Positions 43,635 to 52,261 of a stretch of DNA of 64,000 nt are shown here, one piece after another; positions within the stretch are counted from its first letter, which is position 1; the number at the start of each line of letters is the position of its first letter. Both the position numbers and the translations under genes were made by a program. The notes under the pieces are model-generated. The model was not told where the DNA came from, ran no database searches, and saw nothing but the letters and a program-made list of their open reading frames with translations. The DNA comes from Lentisalinibacter orientalis (GTDB lineage: Bacteria; Pseudomonadota; Gammaproteobacteria; Steroidobacterales; Woeseiaceae), in the NCBI RefSeq assembly GCF_040706535.1, contig NZ_JAPDRJ010000005.1:62001-126000 (forward strand), written 5' to 3'.

Positions 43635-44735
43635 TCAGGGCCAGTCCTTGCTGATGCTCATGAAGGAACCCCGGGTGCGGTAGGCGAGCTTCCAGAACTC
43701 GATGGGCGCCGCGTAGTCGCCCTCCATGGGGAACAGCATGATGTTGATCGGCACGCCGCTCGGCACTTCCCGCGCGGCCTGGGCGTGCAGGGCCTGGCGC
43801 TGCGGCCCGGAGATGGTGCGCCTCGCGGGCGGGCTGTTGCCGCGGGTGGGCAGGCTGTCCACCAGCAGGAAGACGTTGTCCGGCCGCGGGTTCATCTTCC
43901 GTATGACCTCGTAGGCGCCCTGCAGGTTCGTGCCCCCCTGCGGCACGGTGATGCGCAGCCGGCGGATGGCCTCGGCGATCTTCAGGCCGTCGCCCACCTC
44001 CAGCCAGACACCGTCGCTGCCGTCCAGCACGGGCTCGGCGCTGTCGTTGAAGGTGTAGATCTGGAACTTCGCGTCCGGCCGGAACTGGGTGGTAATCCAG
44101 TCCACCGACGCGATGGCCTGGCGCCATTTCGCCGCGCGCAGCTTCTCCTCGTCGGCCATGTTGCGCCGGCGAATGACGTTCACCACCTTCTTGTCGAGCA
44201 TGCTCGCCGAGGCGTCCACCAGCACCAGGACGCGGTCGCCGCCCACCTTCAGGCCGGTGAGGTACTGGCGGTCGCCCTCGCCGCGGAAGGCGCGCACCTG
44301 ATCGCCCAGCGCGGCCTCGCGCTCCGCGGCGGCCGCCTCCAGCCGCTTCTTCTCCGCCTCCAGCTGCTCGATGTCGGAGCGCAGCTTCTCGATGCGCTCG
44401 ATGCGCGCCAGGGTGGTGTCCTCGTATTCGGACAGCTCCTCGCGGATGCGCTCGATCTCGCGCTGCACCCGCTCGGCCTCGCCCTCGGTGCGCACCCGCT
44501 CCTCTTCGATCTCCTCGAGGACGTTGCGCACCTTGACCATGTCCTTGCGGCCCTCGAGCACCTGCTCCTCGAGTCGGTTCGTCTCGCTCATGAGCTCGGC
44601 CGTCTCGGTGTCGGCATTACGGGAGACGGTGGCGTTGATGATCATGAAGAACAGCACCACCGCGCCGAAGCCGCAGCTCATGATGTCGAGGAACGACAGG
44701 CTGATGGCCTCCGTCCTGCGCCGCTTACGCGTCAT
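43635..44735 (-). CDS. VWA-domain protein with MotB/ExbD-like membrane anchor (B)
   Basis: 366 residues. The N-terminus (TRKRRRTEAISLSFLDIMS) and first helix (residues 13-34, CGFGAVVLFFMIINA) repeat the plan of the next gene, with Asp17 in FLDIM. A long coiled coil (45-150) leads to a VWA domain whose MIDAS begins DASASM (174-179), so the second and later metal-binding residues are near normal. The pair thus has one canonical (DTSGS) and one variant (DASAS) MIDAS. It overlaps the preceding FHA gene by 11 bases and is 3 bases from VWA protein A. Confidence 0.88.
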   Translation of the reverse strand: MTRKRRRTEAISLSFLDIMSCGFGAVVLFFMIINATVSRNADTETAELMSETNRLEEQVLEGRKDMVKVRNVLEEIEEERVRTEGEAERVQREIERIREELSEYEDTTLARIERIEKLRSDIEQLEAEKKRLEAAAAEREAALGDQVRAFRGEGDRQYLTGLKVGGDRVLVLVDASASMLDKKVVNVIRRRNMADEEKLRAAKWRQAIASVDWITTQFRPDAKFQIYTFNDSAEPVLDGSDGVWLEVGDGLKIAEAIRRLRITVPQGGTNLQGAYEVIRKMNPRPDNVFLLVDSLPTRGNSPPARRTISGPQRQALHAQAAREVPSGVPINIMLFPMEGDYAAPIEFWKLAYRTRGSFMSISKDWP

Positions 44736-46083
44736 CGCTCTCCACCACGCGGATGAGCCGGAACTCCTGGCCCGGCGTACCCACCCGCAGGCTGTCGCCC
44801 GCCTGCAGCACCGCCGAGCGCTCGATGCGGCTGCCGTTCAGCCAGGTGCCGTAGCGGCTGAGATCCTCCACGATGCACTGGCCGTTGTCCCGCCGCAGCA
44901 CGCAGTGGCGGCGGGAGACGCCGGCCATGTCGGCGGCGAGCGTGATGCCCCGTTCGCCGCCGAGGCTGGTGCCGATGGCCAGACCGTCGCCGTCCAGCGC
45001 CCAGGCCCGGTGGCCGTGCAGCAGATGGCTGGGCGACTCCCCGGCCTCGCGGACGGGCGCGGCGGGCGCCTCGACCGGACTCTGGTCCCAGGGCAGGCGC
45101 CGGGTCAGCCGGGTGGGTCCCGCCGTCGCCGCCGACGCCCGGGCCAGCGCGCCGCGCGCGGCCGCCGCCTCCTCCAGCACGAACGGTTCGCCGCCGGCGC
45201 GGGCCACCAGAAAGTCCACCAGGCCGGGCAGCGCGGCCGTGTGCCGGGTGAACTGCAGCGCCGGTGACTCGGCCGCGCGGATGAGGGAGCGGACGTGGCC
45301 GGCGACACTCTGATAGATGCCGCTCACCGCCTCGGTGAAGGTCAGCAGCGGCAGCGCCGCCTCGTGGGTATGGCCGCCGAACTCGAGCTGCATGCGCACC
45401 TCGCCGCTACGCTGCGCCGTCTCCAGCCACGCCTCCAGGCGGTCGTAGAGGAGCTGCTCGGACTCGGCCGTGTGCAGCGGGTCGAAGCGGCTCTGGCGCA
45501 CGAAGGCCTCGGCGATCACCGCCACCCAGGTATCCCGCAGGGCCGCGAGACCGGCGGCGTCCATCAGCTCCACCCGATCGATCGCGGCGCCCTCTTCCTG
45601 GGCGATGCGGCTGACCGTGGCGGTATGCAGGGAGATATCGATGTGCAGCAGCGAGCGGCCCGGGTAGGCCCGCCGGGAGCAGGCCACGGCGGAGTCCACG
45701 AGGGCCGTGACCGGCAGCGCGAGTTCGCCGGCGATGCCGAGCAGCACGCCCAGGCTGTCGCGCTCCATCCAGGCAGGCACCGCGAACACCACGCTGTCCG
45801 CCGCCGAACGCTCGCTGCGCCAGATCTCCTCCAGCTGCCGGGAGGCCAGGTCCGCCGGCGTCAGGTGGCGAAACTTCAGCTCCTGCACCGGCTCGAGGCC
45901 GAGGTGGCGCCAGAAGTGGTTCACCACACTGCGCGGATGGCGGCGCGCCTCGGCCATCGCCCGGCGGCCGGTGACCAGATCGCCGTCGGCGAGCAGCGCG
46001 AATCCCGGCTCCCGATAGACCAGCCGCGAGCCGGTCACGGCGGTGACGGCAGCATCGTTCAGGGATATCGCGAGCGTCGTCAA
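44725..46083 (-). CDS. Hsp70/actin-like domain fused to FHA domain
   Basis: 452 residues. Residues 1-345 look like a degenerate Hsp70/MreB-type ATPase: MTTLAISLNDAAVTAVTG at the phosphate-1 position, VVFAVPAWMERDSLGVLLGI, PVTALVDSAVACSRR and LLHIDISLHTATVSRI at phosphate-2, which lacks the usual GGGT. The C-terminal ~90 residues are an FHA domain with SRRHCVLRRDN and LSRYGTWLNGSRIE, the phosphothreonine-binding residues. It may be a phospho-dependent adaptor. It lies between the ExbB-like and VWA genes and overlaps VWA protein B by 11 bases. Confidence 0.85.
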   Translation of the reverse strand: MTTLAISLNDAAVTAVTGSRLVYREPGFALLADGDLVTGRRAMAEARRHPRSVVNHFWRHLGLEPVQELKFRHLTPADLASRQLEEIWRSERSAADSVVFAVPAWMERDSLGVLLGIAGELALPVTALVDSAVACSRRAYPGRSLLHIDISLHTATVSRIAQEEGAAIDRVELMDAAGLAALRDTWVAVIAEAFVRQSRFDPLHTAESEQLLYDRLEAWLETAQRSGEVRMQLEFGGHTHEAALPLLTFTEAVSGIYQSVAGHVRSLIRAAESPALQFTRHTAALPGLVDFLVARAGGEPFVLEEAAAARGALARASAATAGPTRLTRRLPWDQSPVEAPAAPVREAGESPSHLLHGHRAWALDGDGLAIGTSLGGERGITLAADMAGVSRRHCVLRRDNGQCIVEDLSRYGTWLNGSRIERSAVLQAGDSLRVGTPGQEFRLIRVVESDDA

Positions 46084-46093
46084 ACCGTCTCCG

Positions 46094-46894
46094 TCAGTCG
46101 GACTTCATGTGCCGGATCAGCTGCTGGTCCACGTAGCTCTCGGTGTCGAACACGAGCCGTTCCTGGAACAGCTGCACCTGGTGCACCAGGAACATCAGCA
46201 CGATGGAGAGCAGCAGCGCGATGAAAGTGGAGTTGAAGGCCACGCCCAGGCTCTGGGTGACGCCGGCGATGTCGCCCTCCACGGCCCGATCGGCCTGGGC
46301 CAGCGCCTCGCCGATGCCGCGCACCGTGCCGATGAAGCCGATGGACGGGATGGCCCAGGAGATGTAGCGGATCATCGACAGCTCGGAATCGAGCCGCTCG
46401 GCCTCGGACTCGCAGATGGTGTGGGTGCTCGAGGCGACGTCCTGCACGTTATGCGTGGAGTTGAAGCGCTGCAGCGCGTTCAGCAGCGCACGCGGCAGCA
46501 GCATCCGCCGCTGGTCGTCGCCCAGCGCCTGGATCTGGCGTGCGTACTCCCGGGTGTCTTCCGGCAGTATCCGCATCCCCTCGGCCACCGGCACCAGCTC
46601 TTCTTCCAGCAACGAGCGCTCGCGCAGGATGCGCACGGCCTTGTAGCCCATGATGGCCAGCGCCCAGAACATCAGGATGAAACAGGCCTCCTGCTCGAAG
46701 TCCTTGATCAGCACCCACACGGAGCGCTCGCGCACATAGTCCGGGTCTTCCTCCACCAGCCGGTTCTGCTCGACGATCACCTCCGCGGCGTTCGGTCGCA
46801 CCACCGAGACGTAGAACGTGTGCACGACGATGATCACGATGATCAGCGCGAACAGCTGATAGACGAACTCGAAGGGGATGTTCTTCTTCTGCAT
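46094..46894 (-). CDS. MotA/TolQ/ExbB-type proton channel protein (operon II)
   Basis: 266 residues, with membrane helices at about 8-30, 67-88, 175-197 and 218-242 and a cytoplasmic loop between helices 2 and 3. The channel signature reads AIPSIGFIGTVRGIGEALAQ, then GVAFNSTFIALLLSIVLMFL, matching TolQ/ExbB (LGLLGTV, NST.) positions. The N-terminus is cytoplasmic-like (MQKKNIPFEFVYQLF). With the two anchored VWA proteins it would form an ion-driven stator-like complex. It has an extra first helix compared with ExbB, more like MotA. Confidence 0.9.
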   Translation of the reverse strand: MQKKNIPFEFVYQLFALIIVIIVVHTFYVSVVRPNAAEVIVEQNRLVEEDPDYVRERSVWVLIKDFEQEACFILMFWALAIMGYKAVRILRERSLLEEELVPVAEGMRILPEDTREYARQIQALGDDQRRMLLPRALLNALQRFNSTHNVQDVASSTHTICESEAERLDSELSMIRYISWAIPSIGFIGTVRGIGEALAQADRAVEGDIAGVTQSLGVAFNSTFIALLLSIVLMFLVHQVQLFQERLVFDTESYVDQQLIRHMKSD

Positions 46895-46901
46895 GGGTCC
46901 C

Positions 46902-47390
46902 TCAGATATCCACGGGGAAATTCACTGACTGGTCCGAGGAGACCTCCTGCGTGGGCACGAAGTCGTCGTCCTCTTCCTGTTCGTAGTCGCCGCTGGCGCC
47001 CTGTTCGTCGGCGCCGACGATCTCGGCGAGCCGCTCCTCTTCTTCCGTCAGACCGTCGTCCCCGTCGCCCGCGGCGTCTTCGCCGTCGCCCGCGCCTGCG
47101 GCTTCATCGTCGCCGTTGGCTGGCGGGGCTTCGCCCTCGCCCTCCGGCGCCCCGCTCTCCTGGGCCAGCGCGACGGCGCCGGACCACGGCGTGGTCGCCA
47201 GCAGCGCGGCGGCAGCCATGGCCATGGTCATGGCCGTCGCCACGATCACCGCCAGGGCGGCAGCCTTGCGTGCCAGGGTCGAAAGGATGCTCGACGCCGC
47301 CGTCGCTTCCGTTGTCCGTTCCGTTGTCGGTCTCATCGTCGATTCCGTCGTCGATTCCGTCGTCGATTCAATGGTCGATACCGTGGACAT
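46902..47390 (-). CDS. secreted acidic protein with Ser/Thr/Glu repeat head, unknown
   Basis: 162 residues from ATG 47390; ATG 47405 and ATG 47336 are alternatives. The N-terminus is a low-complexity head (STTESTTESTMRPTTERTTE) encoded by a 12-bp tandem repeat. A hydrophobic stretch (ALAVIVATAMTMAMAAAALL) may be a signal or anchor, and a very acidic, Gly/Ala-rich region follows (residues 77-140). The last 20 residues are DFVPTQEVSSDQSVNFPVDI, the only part with a conserved look. I know no function. It sits between SUMF-like and ExbB-like genes, seven bases from the latter. Confidence 0.7.
   Translation of the reverse strand: MSTVSTIESTTESTTESTMRPTTERTTEATAASSILSTLARKAAALAVIVATAMTMAMAAAALLATTPWSGAVALAQESGAPEGEGEAPPANGDDEAAGAGDGEDAAGDGDDGLTEEEERLAEIVGADEQGASGDYEQEEDDDFVPTQEVSSDQSVNFPVDI
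47336..47383 (-). repeat. 12-bp tandem repeats coding STTE units
   Basis: Units tcgtcgattccg at 47336-47347 and 47348-47359 are identical; 47360-47371 and 47372-47383 are diverged copies. On the minus strand they encode Ser-Thr-Thr-Glu-type units at the N-terminus of the 162-residue protein. Confidence 0.75.
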
Positions 47391-47458
47391 GCTGCCCGGT
47401 GCCATTGTCCCAGAATGCCCCAGTATGACAGCGCGGACGGCCAATTATTCCGCCGCCC

Positions 47459-49888
47459 TCACTCCGGCGCGTTGCGCACCAGCCGGAAGCCCACGTCCGT
47501 GCGGGGGTCGGTGCCGAAGTCGCGGAAGCTCAGCCGGAGCTGGGTGATGCCCGAGTGCTGCCAGCTGGAACCACGGATCACCCGATGCGTGCCGCTGTCC
47601 GGCCCCAGCGGGTCCACGGCCACGTCGTCGGCGGGGCCGGTGTAGACGGCGTAGTGGTCGTTGGTCCACTCGGCCACGTTGCCGCCGACATCGTACAGGC
47701 CGAGCGCGTTCGCCGGGAACGTGCCCACCGGAGCCGTGGAGGCGAAACCGTCGTTGTAGCGCGGCAGCACGGTCGGCACGATCTCCTTCGCGGCCTGGTC
47801 GGCGAAATTGCCCGACTCCTCCGGCGGCGGCATCTCCTGGCCCCAGGGATACTTCAACTTGCCGGCGCCGCCCTGGTAGCGCGCGGCCCAGGCCCACTCG
47901 GCCTCGGTGGGCAGGCGGTAGCCGTCCGGCAGGGGTCGGATGGGCACCAGCTGGCCGAACTTCTCCTCGTACACCGGGGTGAGGCCTTCCTTCTTGCTCA
48001 GCCAGTTGCAGAACGCGGCGGCGTCCTGCCAGCTCACGCTGGCCACCGGGTTGTTGTCGCCGGCCAGCGCGGGATGCGTGTCCGCGCCCGAGTCGTGGGC
48101 CTCCCGAAAGGCCAGGAACTCCCGGTTGGTGACCTCGTTGATGCCGATGTAGAACGGCCGGGTGATGCGGACGCTGCGCAGGTTCTCGTTGGCCCGCCGG
48201 CCCGGCTCGCGGCGCGACGCACCCATCATGAACTCGCCGGGCGTGACGTAGCGCAGCGCGGCGCCCTGGGACGTGGTCACCCGCTGGGCAATGGAGGCGA
48301 GCCTCGCCTCCTCCTGCGTGCGCAGCCGGATATTCACGGTCTGTGGAAAACCGGGCCGTGGCGTCACCTCGCCCTGCCAGGTCTCGTAACCCTCGCGGCG
48401 CACCTCGATCGCCTGGGGCTCGGCCGGCAGTTCCAGCCGCCTGTCGCCCCGCCCGACGGCGCGGCCGTCCACCAGTATCTCCGCATCGCCGGGGGTCACG
48501 GAGAATCGCACCTCGCCGATGCGCGCGGTCAGGTCCACCCGCAGGGTCTCGCCCTGGGCCGCCTCCAGCACCACGTTGCGGCTGTAGGCCCGATAGCCCG
48601 CCTTGGACAAACCCACGGTGTAGCGCCGGCCCGGCGCCAGCGAGATACGCACGGGCGTCTGCCCCCGGTAGCGGCCGTCCACGGTCACGTTCGCGCCCGC
48701 CGGCTCGCTGATCACACGGAGCACCCCGTCGGCCCTCTCCAGTTCGACCGTCGGCAGGGTCATGGGCGTGTCGGCGAAGGCCGTCACGCGGCCCTCCCAG
48801 GGCTTGTAGCCTTCCAGCACCAGGGAGACCTCGTTGCGGCCCTCCGGCAGTTCCACCGTGGCCGGCGTCTCGCCGAGCGGCTCGTCGCCCGCCAGGATGG
48901 TGGCGCCGGCGGGCCTGGAAGTGACGGTGACGGGGGCGAAGGCCGGCACCAGCTGCACGGTCAGCCGCTGGGTCCGGTCCAGGCCGGGCACCTCGAGCCG
49001 GGCCTGCCAGGGCAGGTAACGCTCGGCTAGCACTTCCAGCCGGTACTCGCCGGGCTCGAGCACCCGCGTCGGCAGCGGCGTCCGGCCGACCTCCTCGCCG
49101 TCGATGAAAACCGCGGCGCCGGTGACCGGCGCGGAGTCCACCACCAGCCGGCCGGGCATGCGCTCCTGCTCGAGCTCCAGGGTCAGGCTGTCCTCGTCGC
49201 CCACCTCGAAGCGCCGCTCCAGCGGACGATAGCCCTCGCTCTCCAGGGTCACGGTGTAGACCCCCGGGCGCAGCAGGTGGCGATCGCCCAGCGGCAGGCG
49301 GAACCAGCCGCCGCTGATCTCGACGCTGCCCGGTTCGGCGGGGACGGTCTCCAGCCTCACCGAGGTGGAGGTGAACAGCAGCCACGCCATCGCGGCGAGC
49401 ACCGCCAGCGCGGCACCGACCCACCCGTACCAGGGGACGCCGCGGCGCGCCTCGGCCTGCTGCTGCTCGATCTCCCGCCGCCGATAGGCGATGGGCGCGA
49501 TCTCTTCGGCATCCTCCGCCGCCTCGCCTTCCTCGGCGACCGGCGGGGCGGTGACGTAGCGGCTCTCGTCCAGCGCCAGTTCGAGGCGCAGCACGTCCTC
49601 CGCCAGGGCCGCGCGCATGCGCGTGCCGTAGGCATCGATCTCGTCGCCGTCGCGCAGGCGCCGGGCGGCCGACAACGGCTCGCCGTTGACCTCCACCCTG
49701 CCCTCGGCGCCGCCGGGCTGGACGAAGGGCGCACCGTCCAGCACGTCCACGACGGCCAGCGGCAGCGCCGCCGCGGGACCGGGCACGGGGATCTGGCTGC
49801 CCGGCGCCGTGGCGATGCGCAGCGGCAGGTCGGATGTACCGTATTCGCGTTCGCCGACCTCGCTGACGACGATAATCTTGAGGCTCAA
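47459..49888 (-). CDS. membrane protein with FHA-like head, PEGA repeats and SUMF-like domain
   Basis: 809 residues. Residues 1-100 look FHA-like (VEVNGEPLSAARRLRDGDEI). One membrane helix lies at 152-173. Residues ~180-520 hold about five PEGA repeats (VTVTSRPAGATILAGDEPLG, VISEPAGANVTVDGRYRGQT). Residues 541-809 are a formylglycine-generating-enzyme-like domain (RLPTEAEWAWAARY, YDVGGNVAEWTNDHYAVYT, VGFRLVR). The Cys pair needed for FGE activity is absent; the segment reads SSWQHSGITQLRLSFRDFG, so a binding role is likelier. It overlaps the kinase-like gene by four bases (ATGA). Confidence 0.9.
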   Translation of the reverse strand: MSLKIIVVSEVGEREYGTSDLPLRIATAPGSQIPVPGPAAALPLAVVDVLDGAPFVQPGGAEGRVEVNGEPLSAARRLRDGDEIDAYGTRMRAALAEDVLRLELALDESRYVTAPPVAEEGEAAEDAEEIAPIAYRRREIEQQQAEARRGVPWYGWVGAALAVLAAMAWLLFTSTSVRLETVPAEPGSVEISGGWFRLPLGDRHLLRPGVYTVTLESEGYRPLERRFEVGDEDSLTLELEQERMPGRLVVDSAPVTGAAVFIDGEEVGRTPLPTRVLEPGEYRLEVLAERYLPWQARLEVPGLDRTQRLTVQLVPAFAPVTVTSRPAGATILAGDEPLGETPATVELPEGRNEVSLVLEGYKPWEGRVTAFADTPMTLPTVELERADGVLRVISEPAGANVTVDGRYRGQTPVRISLAPGRRYTVGLSKAGYRAYSRNVVLEAAQGETLRVDLTARIGEVRFSVTPGDAEILVDGRAVGRGDRRLELPAEPQAIEVRREGYETWQGEVTPRPGFPQTVNIRLRTQEEARLASIAQRVTTSQGAALRYVTPGEFMMGASRREPGRRANENLRSVRITRPFYIGINEVTNREFLAFREAHDSGADTHPALAGDNNPVASVSWQDAAAFCNWLSKKEGLTPVYEEKFGQLVPIRPLPDGYRLPTEAEWAWAARYQGGAGKLKYPWGQEMPPPEESGNFADQAAKEIVPTVLPRYNDGFASTAPVGTFPANALGLYDVGGNVAEWTNDHYAVYTGPADDVAVDPLGPDSGTHRVIRGSSWQHSGITQLRLSFRDFGTDPRTDVGFRLVRNAPE

Positions 49889-52221
49889 ATGGGTTCCTCG
49901 CAGCGGACCACGATCGGCTCGAGTTCGATCTCCGGGGCCACCCGGAAGTCGATGCGCACGTCCCGGTAGCCGACCCGGGAGCCCATGACTGTATAGCTGC
50001 CCGGCCGGAGTTCAAGCTCCCGCCGCTCGAAGGTGCCGAGCCGGCCGACCCGGAACACGGTGACCTCGGTCTCGCCGTCGGAGACGAACTCCACCTCCAG
50101 GGGCGTGGCCGCCCGCTTCAGCAGCCGGGAGAGTTCGCGGCGCTGGCTCGCGAGCCGCGGCCCGCCGTCCATCTTCGCGAGTTCGGTCAGCACCGTGGAG
50201 GCGCGGCGCAGCGTGGCCTGCTCGCTCAACTGATCCGGCTTCGCGATCCAGGCCTCGAGCTGGCGATCCAGGGTCAGGCGCTGGCGGGCACGGACGCGGC
50301 CCTCGCGGGCGAAGTCCAGGTTGGCATCCTGTTCCAGGATCTCGCCCCAGGTGGCCAGCGCGGCCTCCCAGTCCTCGGCGGCCTCCTGGCGCTCCGCCTC
50401 GGCGGTCAGGCGCTCGATGGTCCGCAGGCGCACCGCCTGCTCCACCTGCAGCAGCCCGTCCCGCGGTTCCTGCGAAGAAGGCCGCATGTCCCGGGCGGCC
50501 TCGAACGCCTGGCGGGCGGCATCGAAGCGCTCGGCCTGCAGCGCCTCGAAACCGGCGGTCATGCGCTCCTCGAACCGGCGCCGCTCCAGCGCGGCGCGCA
50601 CGCGCGCCAGCCCGGCCGCGGCCCGGTCGTAGTACGGATCCAGATCGGCTGCCGTCCGGAATCGCTCCGCCGCCGCGCTCAGCTCGCCGCGCCGCTCGAG
50701 TGCCTCGGCCTCGTCGGTGAGTTCGATGACCTCCAGCAGGGTCTCCGCGCGGGCGAGCCCCCGCTCCGCATCCTCGTTGTCCGGGGTGATGGCCAGCGCC
50801 AGCTCGAACTGGCGCCGCGCCGTCGCCACGTCCTCGGCCGCGAGCGCCGCCCGGCCCGCGGCCAGCGCGCTCTGGAATTCGCTGTCGACACGCTCGATCA
50901 GGCCGTCGAGCCCGGTACTGGCTTCGCGGTACAGCGCCTCGGCGCGCCGGTAGTCCTTCGCGAGATACGCCTCGTCACCCTGCTCGTAGGCGGCACGGGC
51001 GGCGGCGTAGTCTTCGCCGCCCCAGCGTTCCACGCCGCGCAGCTCCAGCACCTCCAGCTTGGTCAGCAGCTCGCCCAGCGCGCGGTCGGCCCGGTTTCTG
51101 GCCTGCACCACTTCGTCCCGGGCCGCATCGTCCACGAGGTTCTCCGAGAATCGCACGGCCTCCTCGTCGCCTTCGTCTTCACCGCCCTCCAGCGCCTCGG
51201 CGGCCGTCTGTGCGGATTCGACGGATGCGGCCTCCCGCTCACCGCCGGCGCGGCGCTCCTCGATCCGCTCCGGCAGGAAGGCCACCACCCAGATCGCCGC
51301 CGCCAGCAGCACCACCAGCGCCGCCCCGACGACGGTGGCCGGCACGCCCTGTCGGCGCGCAGGTGCGGCCGCCGGCGCGGCGGCAGCGCGGCGGCGCGGC
51401 GCCACCGCCTCCGTCGGCTCGTCTTCCAGGGGTCGGGCCGGCGACGGCCGCACCGCCCGCGCACGGGCCTGTTCCCGCGGCAGCAGACCGGCCGAGATGC
51501 CGAGGCTGCCGAGCGCATCCGCCACGGTCTCGGCGTCGGGGCGCGCCTGCGCCTCGCCCAGCATGGCCTCCGTCAGGTCGCGCAGGCCGGCCACTTCGAA
51601 GTCGTCCCGGGCCGGCCAGCGCGGGCCCGGCTCGTCCGGCGCGCGGCCGTGCCAGAGCTCGAAGATCAGCACGCCGAGGGCATGGATATCGTCGGCGGCC
51701 GAGGGTGGGCCGTCCGCGCCCCGCTCCGGGCTGAGCGCCGCGGGGGTCCCGCCCGCGCTGCCGGCCGCGGCGAAATCGCTCAGCACGGTGCGCCCGCCGG
51801 CATCCACCAGCACGTTGCGCGCCGTGACGTCGCCGTGGGGCAGATGCCGATTGTGGGCGTACACCAGGGCCGCAGCCACGCTGGCGATCCCGCGCAGCCA
51901 CTCCGACGGCGGCCGGTCGGCGAAGGCGGCGATATCGGAGCCGTCGACGTACTCCATGCCGTAGAACGGCCGCGGTTCTGCGTGGAACTCGAAGATCCTG
52001 ACGATGTGGGGGTGGTTCAGGGCACGGATGCGGCGCCAGCCGGCTTCGAAGCGCTCCCGCTGCGCGGGGTCGCCGCAGAGCGCGTCGGACAGCAGCCGCA
52101 GCGCGACGGCGGAGCCCGCCCGGCGATCGTGGGCGAGCCATACCTCCGCCGTGCCGCCGGCGCCGAGGCGGCGGCGCAGCTCGTAGCGGTCCAGCAGTCG
52201 CAGTCCGGGATGCAACTCCAT
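49885..52221 (-). CDS. protein kinase-like protein with degenerate catalytic residues, TM and TPR-like region
   Basis: 778 residues. Kinase fold at residues 1-260: Gly loop GAGGTAEV (20-27), but the ATP Lys position is Arg42 in VALRLL, the catalytic motif is HGDVTARN (129-136) rather than HRD, and DFG is DFA (149-151). Loss of the Lys and the Gly of DFG make it a probable pseudokinase, though Asp131, Asn136 and Asp149 remain. A membrane helix is at about 295-320 (PATVVGAALVVLLAAAIWVV), then a long TPR/coiled-coil stretch, and a PEGA-like end (GSYTVMGSRVGYRDVRID). It follows a lipoprotein gene by 40 bases. Confidence 0.88.
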   Translation of the reverse strand: MELHPGLRLLDRYELRRRLGAGGTAEVWLAHDRRAGSAVALRLLSDALCGDPAQRERFEAGWRRIRALNHPHIVRIFEFHAEPRPFYGMEYVDGSDIAAFADRPPSEWLRGIASVAAALVYAHNRHLPHGDVTARNVLVDAGGRTVLSDFAAAGSAGGTPAALSPERGADGPPSAADDIHALGVLIFELWHGRAPDEPGPRWPARDDFEVAGLRDLTEAMLGEAQARPDAETVADALGSLGISAGLLPREQARARAVRPSPARPLEDEPTEAVAPRRRAAAAPAAAPARRQGVPATVVGAALVVLLAAAIWVVAFLPERIEERRAGGEREAASVESAQTAAEALEGGEDEGDEEAVRFSENLVDDAARDEVVQARNRADRALGELLTKLEVLELRGVERWGGEDYAAARAAYEQGDEAYLAKDYRRAEALYREASTGLDGLIERVDSEFQSALAAGRAALAAEDVATARRQFELALAITPDNEDAERGLARAETLLEVIELTDEAEALERRGELSAAAERFRTAADLDPYYDRAAAGLARVRAALERRRFEERMTAGFEALQAERFDAARQAFEAARDMRPSSQEPRDGLLQVEQAVRLRTIERLTAEAERQEAAEDWEAALATWGEILEQDANLDFAREGRVRARQRLTLDRQLEAWIAKPDQLSEQATLRRASTVLTELAKMDGGPRLASQRRELSRLLKRAATPLEVEFVSDGETEVTVFRVGRLGTFERRELELRPGSYTVMGSRVGYRDVRIDFRVAPEIELEPIVVRCEEPI

Positions 52222-52261
52222 TATCGATCCGGCGGGTTGGGCGTGGTTCCGGGCGGCCGTC

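Noticed and set aside
42627..46894. Zorya-type defence (ZorA/ZorB)
   Set aside because: The channel and D-type proteins are superficially similar, but ZorC/ZorD-like helicase proteins and the OmpA domain of ZorB are missing.
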